A stretch of 64,000 nt of DNA from Volvariella volvacea V23 (lineage: Eukaryota; Basidiomycota; Agaricomycetes; Agaricales; Pluteaceae): assembly GCA_000349905.1 (NCBI GenBank), contig KB722740.1, forward strand, positions 277,318 through 341,317, written 5' to 3'. Shown one piece after another: positions 37,315 through 48,885 of the stretch. The position numbers and the translations under genes were made by a program. Positions within the stretch are counted from its first letter, which is position 1. Each line of letters starts with the position of its first letter. Under the pieces are notes generated by a model. It was given only the letters and a program-made list of their open reading frames with translations. It was not told the DNA's origin and did not search any database.

Positions 37315-39837
37315 ATGTCTTCACCGGCACCCATGTCCATCGATGATGCAGAGAAGGGAACACTGGATCCTTCTGCCGTTCCAGTGACTCTACCACCTCG
37401 GTCAGCGTCTGGGAGTTCCACTGGCGAATCGACACCCTCACCGTCGCTGGATCCACCACTCCCAGCCGCCGTTCCTCAAGCCATGCTCAAATCGAGTTCA
37501 GGCGATTCGGGTGCGACGTTGGTCCCTGCAAAGGAAGTAGTATTGGCCCAAAAGGAAGTTACCCCAGCACCGTCGAAGCCGAAGGCTCCTCGTCCAAAAG
37601 CGAGTCGCTGGATACGCTTTCAACTGTGGTTCAACACGTATAGGTCAGCCACCCTCCGCTCACCGTTCGACTACCTCTCCTAACATCTCCTCCACTGGCA
37701 ACAGGAAATTCTTCACCATTGTGATGTTGTTCAATATAGTTAGCTTGGTGCTGGCAGCCGCTGGGGTATGGCAGTACCCTCGGCAGTATACCGGTGCATG
37801 GGTGCTCGGAAACCTTCAGGTGGCCATCCTTATGCGGAATGAGCTGTTCGGGCGTCTCCTCTACCTCATCGTCAATACTCTGTTTGCAAAGGTGCGACCC
37901 TGATCGCATCTAATTTGTTTGACGCTCACAACGCGACAACTAGTGGCCACCTCTGAGTTTCCGCCTTGGCTGCACATCTGTCCTTCAACACCTCGGCGGT
38001 ATTCACTCTGGATGCGCGACATCGGGATTCATCTGGTTAATCTTCCGCATCGTCCTAATTTTCACCAATCACAAACGGAGCCATGACTCAGTTATGATCA
38101 TGGGGGTTATAACTAACGTGGTCGTCGGGATTTCTATCGCTTCCGCTTTCCCGTGGGTTCGGAACACACACCACAAGTGAGTACAGACGCATATAGGAGC
38201 GGAGCAGCTTGGCTGACTGTTACGAAGTGTGTTTGAACGACACCACCGGTTTATGGGATGGTGAGAGCCTTATCGCAAATACATCGAATCGCTGCTAATC
38301 ACGGCCTCTCATAGGCTCGGTCTACTCTCGAGTATGTAGAACGTACTACATCGCCTACGCTGTCGCTTATCACACTCGTATAGCTTGGGTCTTTGTCGTC
38401 CTCGGTGACAGTTACGATTTAGACACACGCTCCTGGAATCCAGATGGCATCCGCATCATCAGCCAACAAGACTTTTGGTTTGCTTTTGGAATGACAGTCT
38501 TGTAAGTCCATTTGGAACGTTTATGCCACGTCAATCACGCCGCGTTGAATACTTACTGACGACGTATGTCCGCAGTGTTCTCCTTCCTTGGTTCACCATT
38601 CGCGAAGTCAAGGTCGATGTTGAGATCGTATGTACCCTACCTTTGATAATTGTCCTCGGAATTGTTACTGATATTACATTATCATTGCTACAGCCATCGC
38701 CTAAGGTCGTTGTCCTTCGCTTTGAACGTGGGATGCAGCAAGGCCTCCTTGCGAGAATCAGCCGAGGTTCTATCATGGAGTATCACGCCTTCGGCATCAT
38801 CTCGTATGTCCACTTACACGAGGCTACCTCTCGGGAGGAACCGACCGTATACTGATCGCATGTCGTGCCTTCACAGAGAAGGAAGACATGCAAAAGAACA
38901 CTACCTTATTTGTGGTGTTCAAGGTGATTTCACTCGTGGCTTGGTGGAGAACCCTCCCACCCACTTGTGGACAAGAGAGTTGAAGGTTAGCCGCTTCGCT
39001 TACTTCTTTCCGTCCTTAATTAATTGATTGCCTGCGATCGGCTATTGCAATACGCAGTTCGCTGGTGTCTCGAATACTTCTACATTGTACAGACGAGGTA
39101 TCCGAGTATGTACCGGGACAGGCCTTGGCGCTGCCCTATCAACCTGCCTCCAGGTTAGTATCAACTCGCTATCATTATCATTCGTACCCCCGCTCTGGTT
39201 AACCCCATACTAATAATTACTTGCTTCTGCTGCCGTTGAACAGAGTCCAAATTGGTAAGTAATGCATTCACTTCTTTCGTTCTACTCTGCCCCTGCCCTA
39301 CGATTCCCATGTCTGCAAAACCGAAGATCCGGGGTAATTATCCGGGATCCATGCTTCTTCCGCGACGGTCATTATTAGGCGAAATTTCTTGACAAAGTCG
39401 ACTTCCTTGACGATCCTTTTTGCCACCCCCTTACCGATTTCACGCTCTTTCCGCTCTTCTGATGCTTGGAACCCGTGGCTAACCATATATTCCTTATCAC
39501 CTGCGATACAGGTACTTGATTTGGATTGGTTCCGACCAAGAGAAGACATTTGGTCCTACAATTTCAGGCCTGATTCACAATAATCTGGAAGGCCGCGTTA
39601 CCCTTTGGGACTCTAAACAACGGGGTGGCCGTCCAGATACCATGAAATTGATCAAAGAGGTCTATGACTCTTGGGGTGCAGAAGTCGTCTTTATCACCTC
39701 AAACTGGCAGGGAAATAAAGAAATGATGGAGGGTTGCAAGGCCGCAGGCATCCCAGCGTTTGTGCGTATCCCCATTTCTCATTCCTACTGCACGAAACTG
39801 ACGAGGGCGTCTCCAGGGCACGCTCTGGGATTTCTAA
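37315..39837 (+). CDS. TmpA-family integral membrane protein
   Basis: Thirteen exons join in phase to 521 residues: 37315-37643, 37705-37891, 37944-38176, 38228-38260, 38315-38331, 38384-38501, 38576-38627, 38694-38803, 38877-38985, 39058-39153, 39244-39254, 39512-39761, 39817-39837. A Pro/Ser/Thr-rich cytosolic start is followed by several membrane segments (FTIVMLFNIVSLVLAAAGVW, SFRLGCTSVLQHLGG, GVITNVVVGISIASAF, WVFVVLGD), a FAD-binding-like stretch (EYHAFGIIS, HYLICGVQGDFTRGL) and a Rossmann-like nucleotide end (GTGLGAALSTCLQ, WIGSDQEKTFG). It ends GTLWDF, typical of the family. Aspergillus TmpA is a membrane flavoprotein involved in conidiation signalling; similar domains also end basidiomycete adenylate-forming reductases. 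Two internal exons are only 17 and 11 nt. Confidence 0.9.
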
Positions 39838-40630
39838 GCTATCGAGGCTATGTTCATTGCGCATTTTTTGTTGTACTTGTTTTGTAGTACTTGCTCGTCC
39901 TCCCACCCCATCCACTACACACGATACCAGGTTTCGCGTTCCCCCGTTCCCGTTTGTTTTGAAATACCCTCTCGCGCGTTTTTCTTTCTTTCTTTCTTTT
40001 TTGCTGTTATCTGCATTGCAAATCCCTGTGTTATTATTGTTATTGGCACATTACTATTCTAATACCCACATTACTATCCCCCATACTTTTTTCGCTTTTT
40101 GCTTTGGCTCTACGAGGACGAATTGGGAACGTTTGACCTGGCTATATAGGGGTGGGTACTCGTCACTTGAGTTTTGTGACTTGGTAGATTGCGATCGCAG
40201 CACCGGTCCGTACTCCCACTAGGTTTTTGGTGTTTTTCCTTACACGCTTTTCTGTCGCATTCGCTCTGTTTTTCTCTGCTCGTATAAGTTCGTCATTACA
40301 ATGTAGCATTTAGTACCTTTCAAATTCGACTCTGGAGTCAGGGCAACAGACTGGACGAGTTTGTTTCGTTATCGCTTTCCGTCAGGAGTAATCTGAGCTA
40401 ATAATTGGGATGAGCCGTGCATCTCCGAACTGATGGTACTCCCTAACGACTCACGCCAAAGGATCGCGGCGGAAAAGGGGATGGACAGCAGGGCAGATAG
40501 CGCAGCGAGTGCAAGAACGGTTAAAATTGATTGATATGCTACATACTACATCCACCTATACGTCAAGAGAGAATAGACTAGTTTCATTTCGTATTTCTCC
40601 TTATTGTCCCCTCTCCTCCGTGGAGAGGGA
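39838..40630. other. Convergent 3' intergenic region with a CTTT microsatellite
   Basis: Lies between the 3' ends of the TmpA-like gene (plus) and oligoribonuclease (minus). Pyrimidine-rich, with a short CTTT repeat near 39981-40001. Open frames here are low-complexity Ser/Phe/Leu-rich and not supported. Confidence 0.5.
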
Positions 40631-41933
40631 TCAAGGATTAGATGGAGGAACGAAGAGGTTGTCCCGGTACCATTTTAATTCTAGGATATGCCGACAAGGG
40701 AATAGGAATGGCATGCAATTGGGATTCAAAGACGGTAACTCCTGAGAAAAACAAAAACGAACCTCTAATCGATGCTTGAATATCATCCAGGGCTCTGGTA
40801 AATACCATTAAGCATGCTGTGCTCAATTCTATCTAACATCTGGATCCTACCTGTGGGTAGTTTCAGACGTTTTTGTATACATCTTGGAGGGGTACCACCT
40901 CCGTGATAGTTCCTTGATAAAATTAAGGCAGATCCCCACTCAGTAACTCACTTGATGGGGATAGTATGATGCGGAGAAATACTCACTTTGATGGAGGAAA
41001 CGTCTAGTATGTGCATTACAGGACGTTAATTTTATTATACCGACATATGTTCAAAAGGCACCGCATCAAGGGCGTTCAACAGCTATAGTCCGCAAAGGGG
41101 AACCCACCGACAATACTGTGTTAGAAAGGAGGAGTGTTAGTATACGTGAGTCAAACTATCAGCAAAGGGAAGCAAGAGACCGATAATGTAGCCAGTCGAC
41201 AACTTCAGGCATTTCTTGAACCAAAAAGGACCTATCAGCATGAATTGAATTGCCAGCAAGAACGCCGACGCGCTGCTGGGGTATCCATTTCTTGATATAC
41301 GATAGAACTTGACCTGTTACGTATTCGCGGGTATTGGGTGAATTTAAGCAGGCCTCCGTTAGCCCAGACTGCAAATGACGCTTATGGGTTGAGAAAAACA
41401 AGCCGCATGGAGTTGCAAGGACTTCAAACCTTTCCGTGTTGATTAGTACACCATTCATCCATTCTACCCCAGGATGGAGAAAGACATCGATTAGTCAGAG
41501 TTAGAAAGAATCAAGAGGGAGGCGATTAACCCATCAAGAATAGACTTTTCAGTGTGCACTACAAATTCTAGGCCTTCGTCAACGAGTTCCAGATTGCCGT
41601 TCGTAATGAGCACCTGGATAATTTAGTGAGACGGATTCTGTCATGGAATAGACGCGTATCAATAGGAAGGCGCACCGCAATTTCCATAATCTTGTCCTTC
41701 TGGGGATTTAGTCCCGTCATTTCGCAGTCGATCCAGACCAAAGGACCATCCCCAGCTTCTAGAGGCTTTTGGGCCATCTTTTGTCTCGAGTATGTATGAA
41801 AGGTGTTAGGGTGATACTTCACGGGAAGGCGCTTATAAACTAGTAGGCTGCGCCAGCACCGTGACATGTCTACGCGTTGCACAGCGAACTTGAGAGCAAC
41901 GTGGTAAATAGCGCCAAATAAGCGTCTTCGCAC
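40631..41933 (-). CDS. Oligoribonuclease (DEDDh 3'-5' exonuclease, REXO2/Orn type)
   Basis: Nine exons join in phase: 41676-41933, 41531-41613, 41430-41463, 41181-41368, 41108-41115, 40987-41003, 40851-40912, 40763-40794, 40631-40680. The product is 243 residues from the first ATG (41933), 221 from 41867 or 191 from 41777; the longer forms carry a basic, acid-poor presequence that could target mitochondria, as in REXO2. The enzyme degrades di- to pentaribonucleotides. Active-site motifs are all present: WIDCEMTGL (DxE), GNSIHADRSFL (D), and HRALDDI (H and D). RIVDVSSIKELSRRWYP and the end WYRDNLFVPPSNP match the family. Two adjacent exons are only 8 and 17 nt; the conserved RIVDVS runs across both, which supports the splicing. 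Shares a 190-base divergent promoter with the next gene. Confidence 0.94.
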
Positions 41934-42122
41934 TCAGGGTAGCCCTCACGCATATATGGTATGCCCATTGCCGCAGAGAGTGGCTAGAGGAAATCCCTGG
42001 AAATCCCTGAGTATCCACATTGCCCAGAGTCAAGGATGTTGGATCGTAGTCAGACTTCGTGAGGGCGGATGCGCTGTAGTACTTAATGCAGCCATCAGCC
42101 TCCTCTCCTGCCAGTAAGCTTT

Positions 42123-43092
42123 ATGGTGCCAACGACATATTGCACGCAAGACCAACAAGGCTCTCCTGTGAACTCGCAGGACATCCAGCTCTATCAGAGG
42201 CTGAGACTTGATGGAGTTGATGACGCAGGAATGGTTAGTCTAGATGACCAACGCCCACCAACCCCCGATATCACCCCCCTTCGAGTTCACGAACGAGGTA
42301 AGCGACCCACAAGTCCTCGAGATAATTCAATAATTACTAAAATAAGCATAGTACCTAAAGCTGCCGCCGATGACACTCATTCCGTGTCCAATGCTCAACA
42401 TGTCGAATCACAAAAGATTACTGCGGCCGATGGCTTTTGTGCAGAATGTCACCTACCGGGCAAAGTAAGGAACACCCCTATCAGCTACGTACGTTCCCTA
42501 ACCCAAATATCCTTAGTCTCATCCTGTTAATAGCGGCCTGTCAATCAAAGTCAATCTCCTGGCCCATTCTTATCAACGCAACAATGACACTTATGAACAA
42601 GTTTCATCACTTATTACGAACGACGTCGAATTATCTCCTTCAAATTCCAATGGTCAAACGATTCCCCCGAGGTATGAGCGAAAGCTCTGCTGCTTGCATG
42701 GTATTACTGGGTGTTTCGATGTCGAAGGACCACGATCTCAGGAAAATCCGCGGCATAATTGCAACGGCTCTTTCCAGTGTCGCCTTCATATGTCTTGTAC
42801 TTGCGGACGAGCTTTTCCTCGTCACCCCAGGTCGGCGATAACCAGTGGCAAAGTTTTACCACGTAAGGCATTAGCGAGAGGGGGTACTCGCCTAGTCAAC
42901 CAACAATCCTCATTGAGCCATGCTTCGTCGTGCAGGCCATTTTCTCCCAACAAAGAGAAACAGGCCCGCCAGCAGTTCTCGAGCTCAAGGACCCGAAACT
43001 TGTTTACTAGTGCTAGTGACTTGCTTCAATTGGCGAGTTTTCGCATTCGATATAACTCCCAGGGGATGATAGTCGATCATTCCTCGCCTTAG
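42123..43092 (+). CDS. Cys-rich protein of unknown family
   Basis: Three exons (42123-42297, 42352-42464, 42517-43092) give 287 residues; phases match and branch-like ACTAA and CTAAC sequences are visible. The first intron is a multiple of three without stops, so its retention cannot be excluded. The N-terminal third is polar. The middle holds GFCAECHLPGKSH, and after about 55 residues a dense Cys/His patch follows (KLCCLHGITGCFDVEG, HNCNGSFQCRLHMSCTCGRAF), which could bind zinc. The C-terminus is basic and Ser-rich. I do not recognise the family. It is transcribed divergently from oligoribonuclease with only 189 bases between start codons. Confidence 0.6.
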
Positions 43093-43649
43093 CTTCATAT
43101 AGCACGTAAACACCACTTCCGCAATTTTTTGTAATTTAATATCTTGACATCGAGGATTCAAAGTTGTATGCATTATTTGAACTACCTCGGTTTTTAATGA
43201 CCATTGTTCAGTTAGGATCATACTATTTAGTTTGAGCTCCTGTTGCTCAAGTTTAGTCTACTTGCAGCCCTGTCAAATTTATTGCTTAAACAACGTTCGG
43301 GCATGTTCTATCAGAAATAGGGCAGGTGTGGAGGGGGGTTTGAGAAAGGGGGTTCTGTCGTCCGCGGATGAATGAGATGGTGGTGGATACTGGGTAAAAG
43401 GATTCTCGATTCATTTGTTGTATCCTGCTGATATATATAGTCTGTACATGGTCAGCCTCGTATTTACATCCGGTCCGTATCATAATACTCCTCCACACAG
43501 GTACATGCTCCGTATAGCTCGTTAAATCACTGACACATAAGTACAACAAGTCCGGGGGAAACGGGAGCCCACTAAACAAACCCAACCAAATCTATCATAT
43601 AGAGTTACTGAACCAAATATCGTAGAGATTCTCCTACAAACACAACAAC
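43093..43649. other. Intergenic region
   Basis: About 560 AT-rich bases between two plus-strand genes. The minus-strand frame 43286-43585 has no motif and no splice partners; no coding feature is supported. Confidence 0.5.
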
Positions 43650-44852
43650 ATGCAGTCGAGAAACCCCAACGACGTCATTTTCGTGCTAGCAAACATTCTC
43701 CGGCGACCACCGTATGATATTCATACGTTCTTAAAAGAATGGAAATCTTATTTCTTCAACGTGTTCTAGTGCATCTGTTGAGATACTCCCAGGTGGTTTG
43801 GAGGATTGGTTAGCACCAGAAATAGTGGACGGAAGTCGCTTGCCTTCGCCCGAGTTCCCTTTCCTGGATACTGATAACAATATTGGAGTACCCAAAAAAG
43901 TGCTCTTCTCACTCTATCTAGTAGCTGTCAAGCTCTTTACCCCACTCCTCTCCGAGCTTTCGAGCGCAGAGGATGTGCAAGATAAGCAGAGATGCCTTGC
44001 TTGCACTAGTGTCATTTTGCTTGCAAATCCTGCACATAACACCGCATTGAACTATCGAAAACGCTTGCTACAAACGGGGTTCGTAACGGAGGAACAAGAA
44101 CTGAAATTCACGGATATTGTCCTACGATCGACTGGAGAAGGCGCCAAGCAATCCATTATCTGGGATCATCGTCGGTGGCTTTTCAATCGTTTCTACTTCC
44201 AAGGGTACGTTGATAGAAGCAGGGTTGGATGGTCGCACAGTTAACCCTTCTCATAAGACGACAATTATCTCCAGAAGCGATACTTCATGAAGACATCCGG
44301 AGAGAATTCGGGCTCATCAGACAGGCCTGCAGAATTTATCCGAGGAATTATCATGCTTGGAGTTATTGGCGCCAACTTATGGGTAGTCTCTCCGTCGTCA
44401 TGAGCGGGTCTCCTGAAAAGTCAACGCATTTGGTGCGAGCCGTCGCAGAAGAATTCGATTATGTCCGCCAATGGATAGACACCAACGTATCTGACTACAC
44501 AGCTATGCATCATTTCGTTGGTGCGGCGGGGCTGTTCCATGGAACAAAAATCCAATATCTAGATGTCCAGGATGATTCGGGGGGCGCCGCCTTGCTGTCC
44601 TTGATCGATCCCCAAGCACTAGCACACCACGCTTGGTCCCTTCTGTCGCATTATCGATCCCATGAGGCGCTCTGGATGTACTTTCGTCTTACAATCTCTC
44701 TTCTTCCAGTTTCCCAAAGACAGAATATATTGAGTAAAGCTGCGACAATACTAGATTCACAGGACGTTCAGGCCACACGCGCTAGGGTTTGGTTTATGAT
44801 GCAGGTTCGTAGCTATCTCAGACTATTTCGTGTACCCTAACTGCAGTATTAA
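43650..44852 (+). CDS. Protein prenyltransferase alpha-subunit repeat protein (PTAR1-like)
   Basis: Exons 43650-43711, 43770-44204, 44258-44804 and a final six bases 44847-44852 (Tyr plus stop) give 349 residues; reading through the last intron instead would end at 44840. The protein shows the helical PPTA repeats of prenyltransferase alpha subunits: WDHRRWLFNRF, NYHAWSYWRQLM, SDYTAMHHFVG and HEALWMYFRLT. The opening ILRRPP..SVEILPGGLEDW and the repeat spacing resemble PTAR1 rather than the canonical farnesyl- or geranylgeranyl-transferase subunits. PTAR1 pairs with RabGGTase beta to form GGTase-3, which modifies the SNARE Ykt6 and FBXL2 in animals; the same role here is inference. Confidence 0.85.
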
Positions 44853-44975
44853 GGGTGCCCAACTTTCATGGTTGGATGGACAAAGTGCTCGAAAAATCAT
44901 GAGTGGGGAGGGAAGTGTAGTGTAGGTATGATAAGATAAGATAACGGAATGGAATTATTGGCACGTGGCTACAAC

Positions 44976-44983
44976 TGACGTGG
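44976..44983 (+). promoter_or_regulatory. UPRE-like element upstream of HRD3
   Basis: TGACGTGG lies 112-119 bases upstream of the HRD3 start codon and equals the core of the unfolded-protein response element bound by XBP1/ATF6-type bZIP factors. A CACGTGG (44962-44968) and an AACGTGT (44993-44999) flank it. ERAD genes are classical UPR targets; regulation here is inference. Confidence 0.5.
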
Positions 44984-45094
44984 TGACTCCTCAACGTGTC
45001 CGACCTGCCCTGTTCGTTCCAAACCGCGGCGACGAGCCAATTGTCGCCGCCTGCTTCATGCTCTTTACTCTCCACTGAACCTATATTATACACA

Positions 45095-48000
45095 ATGAGA
45101 TCCCGCTCAGAGGTTTCCAGAAGAAAAGCTACATGGGTAGCTTTCGGTCTCGTCGCTCTTGCCGCATCAACGTACGGTCAAGAAGCACCTGCAGCACAAA
45201 ACGGGCTCCTGGAAGTCCAAGAGGTTAGAATTATCACCCCTAACTTTTGTGCTACTAAAATATAATAAGGATCAATCTTTACAGTTGCCTGATACTACTA
45301 CCTACCTACAACCCACAACAACTAATATCGCATTTTCGGAAAATGAAGAATTTGATGGTGAAGCCAACGTATGTGAATTAGCGCTGCCCAAAGCAAATTT
45401 ACTCATTCACTTGAAGACCCCGCCTTCGAAGCAGGAACAGGAGCGCGCAGAAGGTATTACCTTGAATCGCTCATCCTCTGTAATACGCCGACCTTTGTAT
45501 TCTTTATGTTCTCAGCTTCACGAGCCTATCGACAAGCAATGTCAACTCTGCAAACACTGACTGCCTATGCGCCCGCTCACACCTATGATCCAGCTGCTGC
45601 GTCCGCTGGGCTGAACACCAAGTCTATATTCTCATCATTTCTACCCAATCCCCAAGGTCAGGGCCCTGTAGGAAGTGCATGGCGTATTGCGTTGAAGCTG
45701 CATCAAAGTTTCACTCGGTTGACGTCGGGACTAAGACCAGATTATCCCTTGAGACGGAGGGAAGAGGAAATGAGGACGAAGGCGATTAAAGTCATTGACC
45801 TACTACACCACTCTGTAGAGCTAGGGAATCCCGACGCATTATACACTCTCGCCAAGGTGGCCTTGGTGCGTTATAATAATAAACTTTTGTACTTTTATAG
45901 ACCTCTGATTGGCATTGCAACAGTTTCCTCCAACATCGCATTTTCGCTTGAACGCCACCCTTGCTTTTCTCGCCTTCAAAGAACACGCCGAGCTAACCGG
46001 AAACCCTTCCTCACAAGCTTTCCTCGCTTTTTACTACGCTACAGGCTATCAAGATGTCGTTCCCGTCGACCAAGCCAGAGCGCAGCTATACTACACATTC
46101 GCTGCTAATGGAGGTGATAAGGGTGCGCAGATGGCATTAGGGTACCGATACTGGAGTGGAATTGGAACGTCTGAGAATTGTCAGCGAGCTGTGATGTGGT
46201 ATGAACTGGCATCTGAACAAGGTATGTTAGTCTACCTGTCGAATAAAGTTCATGCATGCTGAGTTTAACTCCAGCCATGGACAAGTTCATTTCTGGACCT
46301 CCGGGTGGGCGTACGCTACCGCCTACAGCGACTAGATTGTCAGATTTGGTGGGAGGCGTCTATGGTCCTGGTGCTAGTGTAGCATCTACCGGACTGAACA
46401 CGCAGCGCGCTGCCATTAAAGCTGGTGTGGCTCGAGCCGCCGGAGAGACCTGGGAAGATGTCTTGGAGTATTATTTAGTATGTCTGGCCCTATTTTATTA
46501 CCTGCAGAATCTAACATATCTGCAGTTCAACGCCGACAGAGGGGAAACTGACTTCGCATATCGCTTGGGCAAAATTTTCTACCAAGGGAGCATTTACGCA
46601 GCACCTGGTGGCATAGCATCAGGCAGTGAAGGTGTTGGCGCCGTTCCGAGAAATTACGGTCGTGCTATGCACTATTTCCTGCAAATCGCGCGTCAAGTAT
46701 GGCCTCGCGACCCAGTCGATCCATCACGAAGTCAGCAGGTGCCGACCAAAGAGGAGACGGGCCCAGTGGGATATGCAGCTGCGAGTGCAGGTTACATAGG
46801 TCGAATGTACCTAAGGGGTGAGGGTATCAAGGCCGATCCAGCTACGGCTAAGATGTGGTTCGAACGTGGAGCAGAGCATGGGGATCGGGAGTGTCATAAT
46901 GGCCTCGGTATTATTTATCGTGATGGGCTCGTACCTGGCGTCAAAGCAGACGTGAAGATTGCGGTTCATCACTTTAAGCATGCAGCCACCCAGGAGCTTG
47001 CTGAGGCGCAGGTTAACCTTGCGAAGTACTACTATTGTGAGTTTATCGTCTGCCTCCCGTCCTGCTGTCCTCGTTGAAGAGTCATTAGTCCAGGGCGACC
47101 TTGCAATGGCTACAACATACTTTGAAGCGGCCGTGCGACATGGCTCGCCCTTTGAGGCTTACTACTACCTTGGGGAGATATATTCTGAGCAAACTGCTAA
47201 CCCATCCTTACCGGCGAACATTGTATCGGGTGCCTGTGCTATGGCAGTTTCCTTCCATAAGCACGTAGCAGAACGTGGCAGGTGGGATGAAGATCTTCTG
47301 CGCGAAGCTGACATAGCCTGGAATATGGGAACCGATCAAGGGAAGGAGATAGCGATGCTCAAGTGGTGGATTGCTGCCGAACGTGGACACGAAATTGCAC
47401 AGAATAATTTGGCCTTCCTTCTGGACCAAGGTTGGTTTTCTTTTCGTATCATGCTCTTAGGGGTTCTCTCATTTGTTATGCAGATAAGAGTATCTTGCGC
47501 CTCACTCGCTTCTCCCCTATCAACCCTTCGAACGACACAGCCCGCCTCTCCCTTACCCAGTGGACACGTGCTGCTGCTCAGCGCAACATTGACGCTTTGG
47601 TCAAAGTTGGAGACTACTATTACCACGGATTGGGTGTATCCCCAGACGAACCCGAGACGGCACGATACGAGAAGGCTGCCAAATACTATCAATCCGCCGC
47701 AGATACACAAGTTAGCGCTTTGGCTATGTGGAACTTGGGTTGGATGTACGAAAATGGTATTGGCGTACCCCAGGTGAGATTCACCCTAACTTAAATCAAA
47801 CTAACTTCTTGGGCTCATGATCCTTTTCAGGATTTCCATTTGGCTAAACGGCATTATGATTTGGCATTGGAGACCAATTCAGAAGCCTATGTTCCTGTTC
47901 TGCTTTCCCTTGCTAAATTATATGTGCGCAGTGCATGGCATACACTCATGGGTGGCGAAGGCGGTCTCAGCCTCTGGGCATACGATGAAGAACCTGGTTA

Positions 48001-48619
48001 GTGGAGTGCTTTCTTGTCGCGCTCAACCTGACACCTTCATTCGCAGAGCTGGAAATGGAAATGGCAGACCCACGCGACCAAGACACTAAACAAGTAGAGG
48101 GTATTAAGGATCCAGTTATCAATGACGACAGATACGACGACGATGACGGTCAATGGTACTTTGGAAAAGCTCGCGATGAGTATACGCGCAAACGCCAGGA
48201 TGGTCAAGGATCATCAGAACATGACGATGATCCAGTGCAGGTACAGTCGTGTTTTATTACTCAAACACTGTTGGATGCTCATGAATGTTCAATAGTGGGC
48301 ACGAAATCGTAGGAATGCGGAGCATGACCGTGATAGTGACTTTGGGCCTGAAGACTACTTCGAAGGTGCACTAAGGGGAGGACATCGCGGTGAAGAGGAC
48401 GTGGATGAGTTCCAAGAGACCATGCTGCTCGTGCTGATCTGTGCTTTGATTTCGGTGCTACTATATGTTCGAACGCGGATAGTGGACCGAATGAGGCGAG
48501 ACAATCAACGAGAAGCTCAACAAGGTCAGCAACAGCAGCAGCAGCAACAAGAAAGAGGGAATGGACTGTTCCCACCACCAGGTGATGCTGCACGAGATGA
48601 CTGGGCTATTATGCGATGA
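45095..48619 (+). CDS. HRD3: ERAD ubiquitin-ligase adaptor HRD3 (SEL1L)
   Basis: Eleven exons (45095-45223, 45285-45453, 45516-45865, 45924-46221, 46275-46477, 46526-47036, 47089-47430, 47484-47773, 47831-47996, 48047-48240, 48296-48619) join in phase to 991 residues. An N-terminal signal peptide (ATWVAFGLVALAASTYG) is followed by Sel1-like repeats throughout, for example AQMALGYRYWSGIGTSENCQRA, GRMYLRGEGIKADPATAKMW, LGIIYRDGLVPGVKADV and LGWMYENGIGVPQ. An acidic linker precedes one membrane helix near the C-terminus (TMLLVLICALISVLLYV) and a short tail with a Gln run. This is the topology of HRD3/SEL1L: lumenal repeats that select misfolded glycoproteins and hold the HRD1 ligase at the ER membrane. 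An in-frame ATG at 44996 exists, but only the 45095 start places the signal peptide at the N-terminus. Confidence 0.95.
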
Positions 48620-48885
48620 GGGCAATTTGTGTACATGCATGGGGTATATAAAAGATAATACTTATTGCAATGGGATTTACATTTGAGCATCACAAGGAGC
48701 AGCCTGCACAGAATCCTGCACACAATCTATTGATTTTGTTTGGGGCAAACAAAGCGGCCTCACGTGGCAGTTTGAACGCCGACGCGTCTGCTGGACCAAC
48801 GAAGGCATCAACAACCGCTGCAACGGTACCTCTACTCTCATCTCTATTCGCGACCAGCTCCCGAGGACACGCTTCACCTGCCAAA

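Noticed and set aside
39981..40010. Frames Ser/Phe/Leu-rich across the CTTT repeat
   Set aside because: They arise from the microsatellite and pyrimidine tract in the 3' intergenic region.
48670..48885. In-frame upstream start adding 72 residues to the SWIB protein
   Set aside because: The DEK-C domain begins right at the downstream ATG and the added part is low-complexity, as expected for a leader read in frame.
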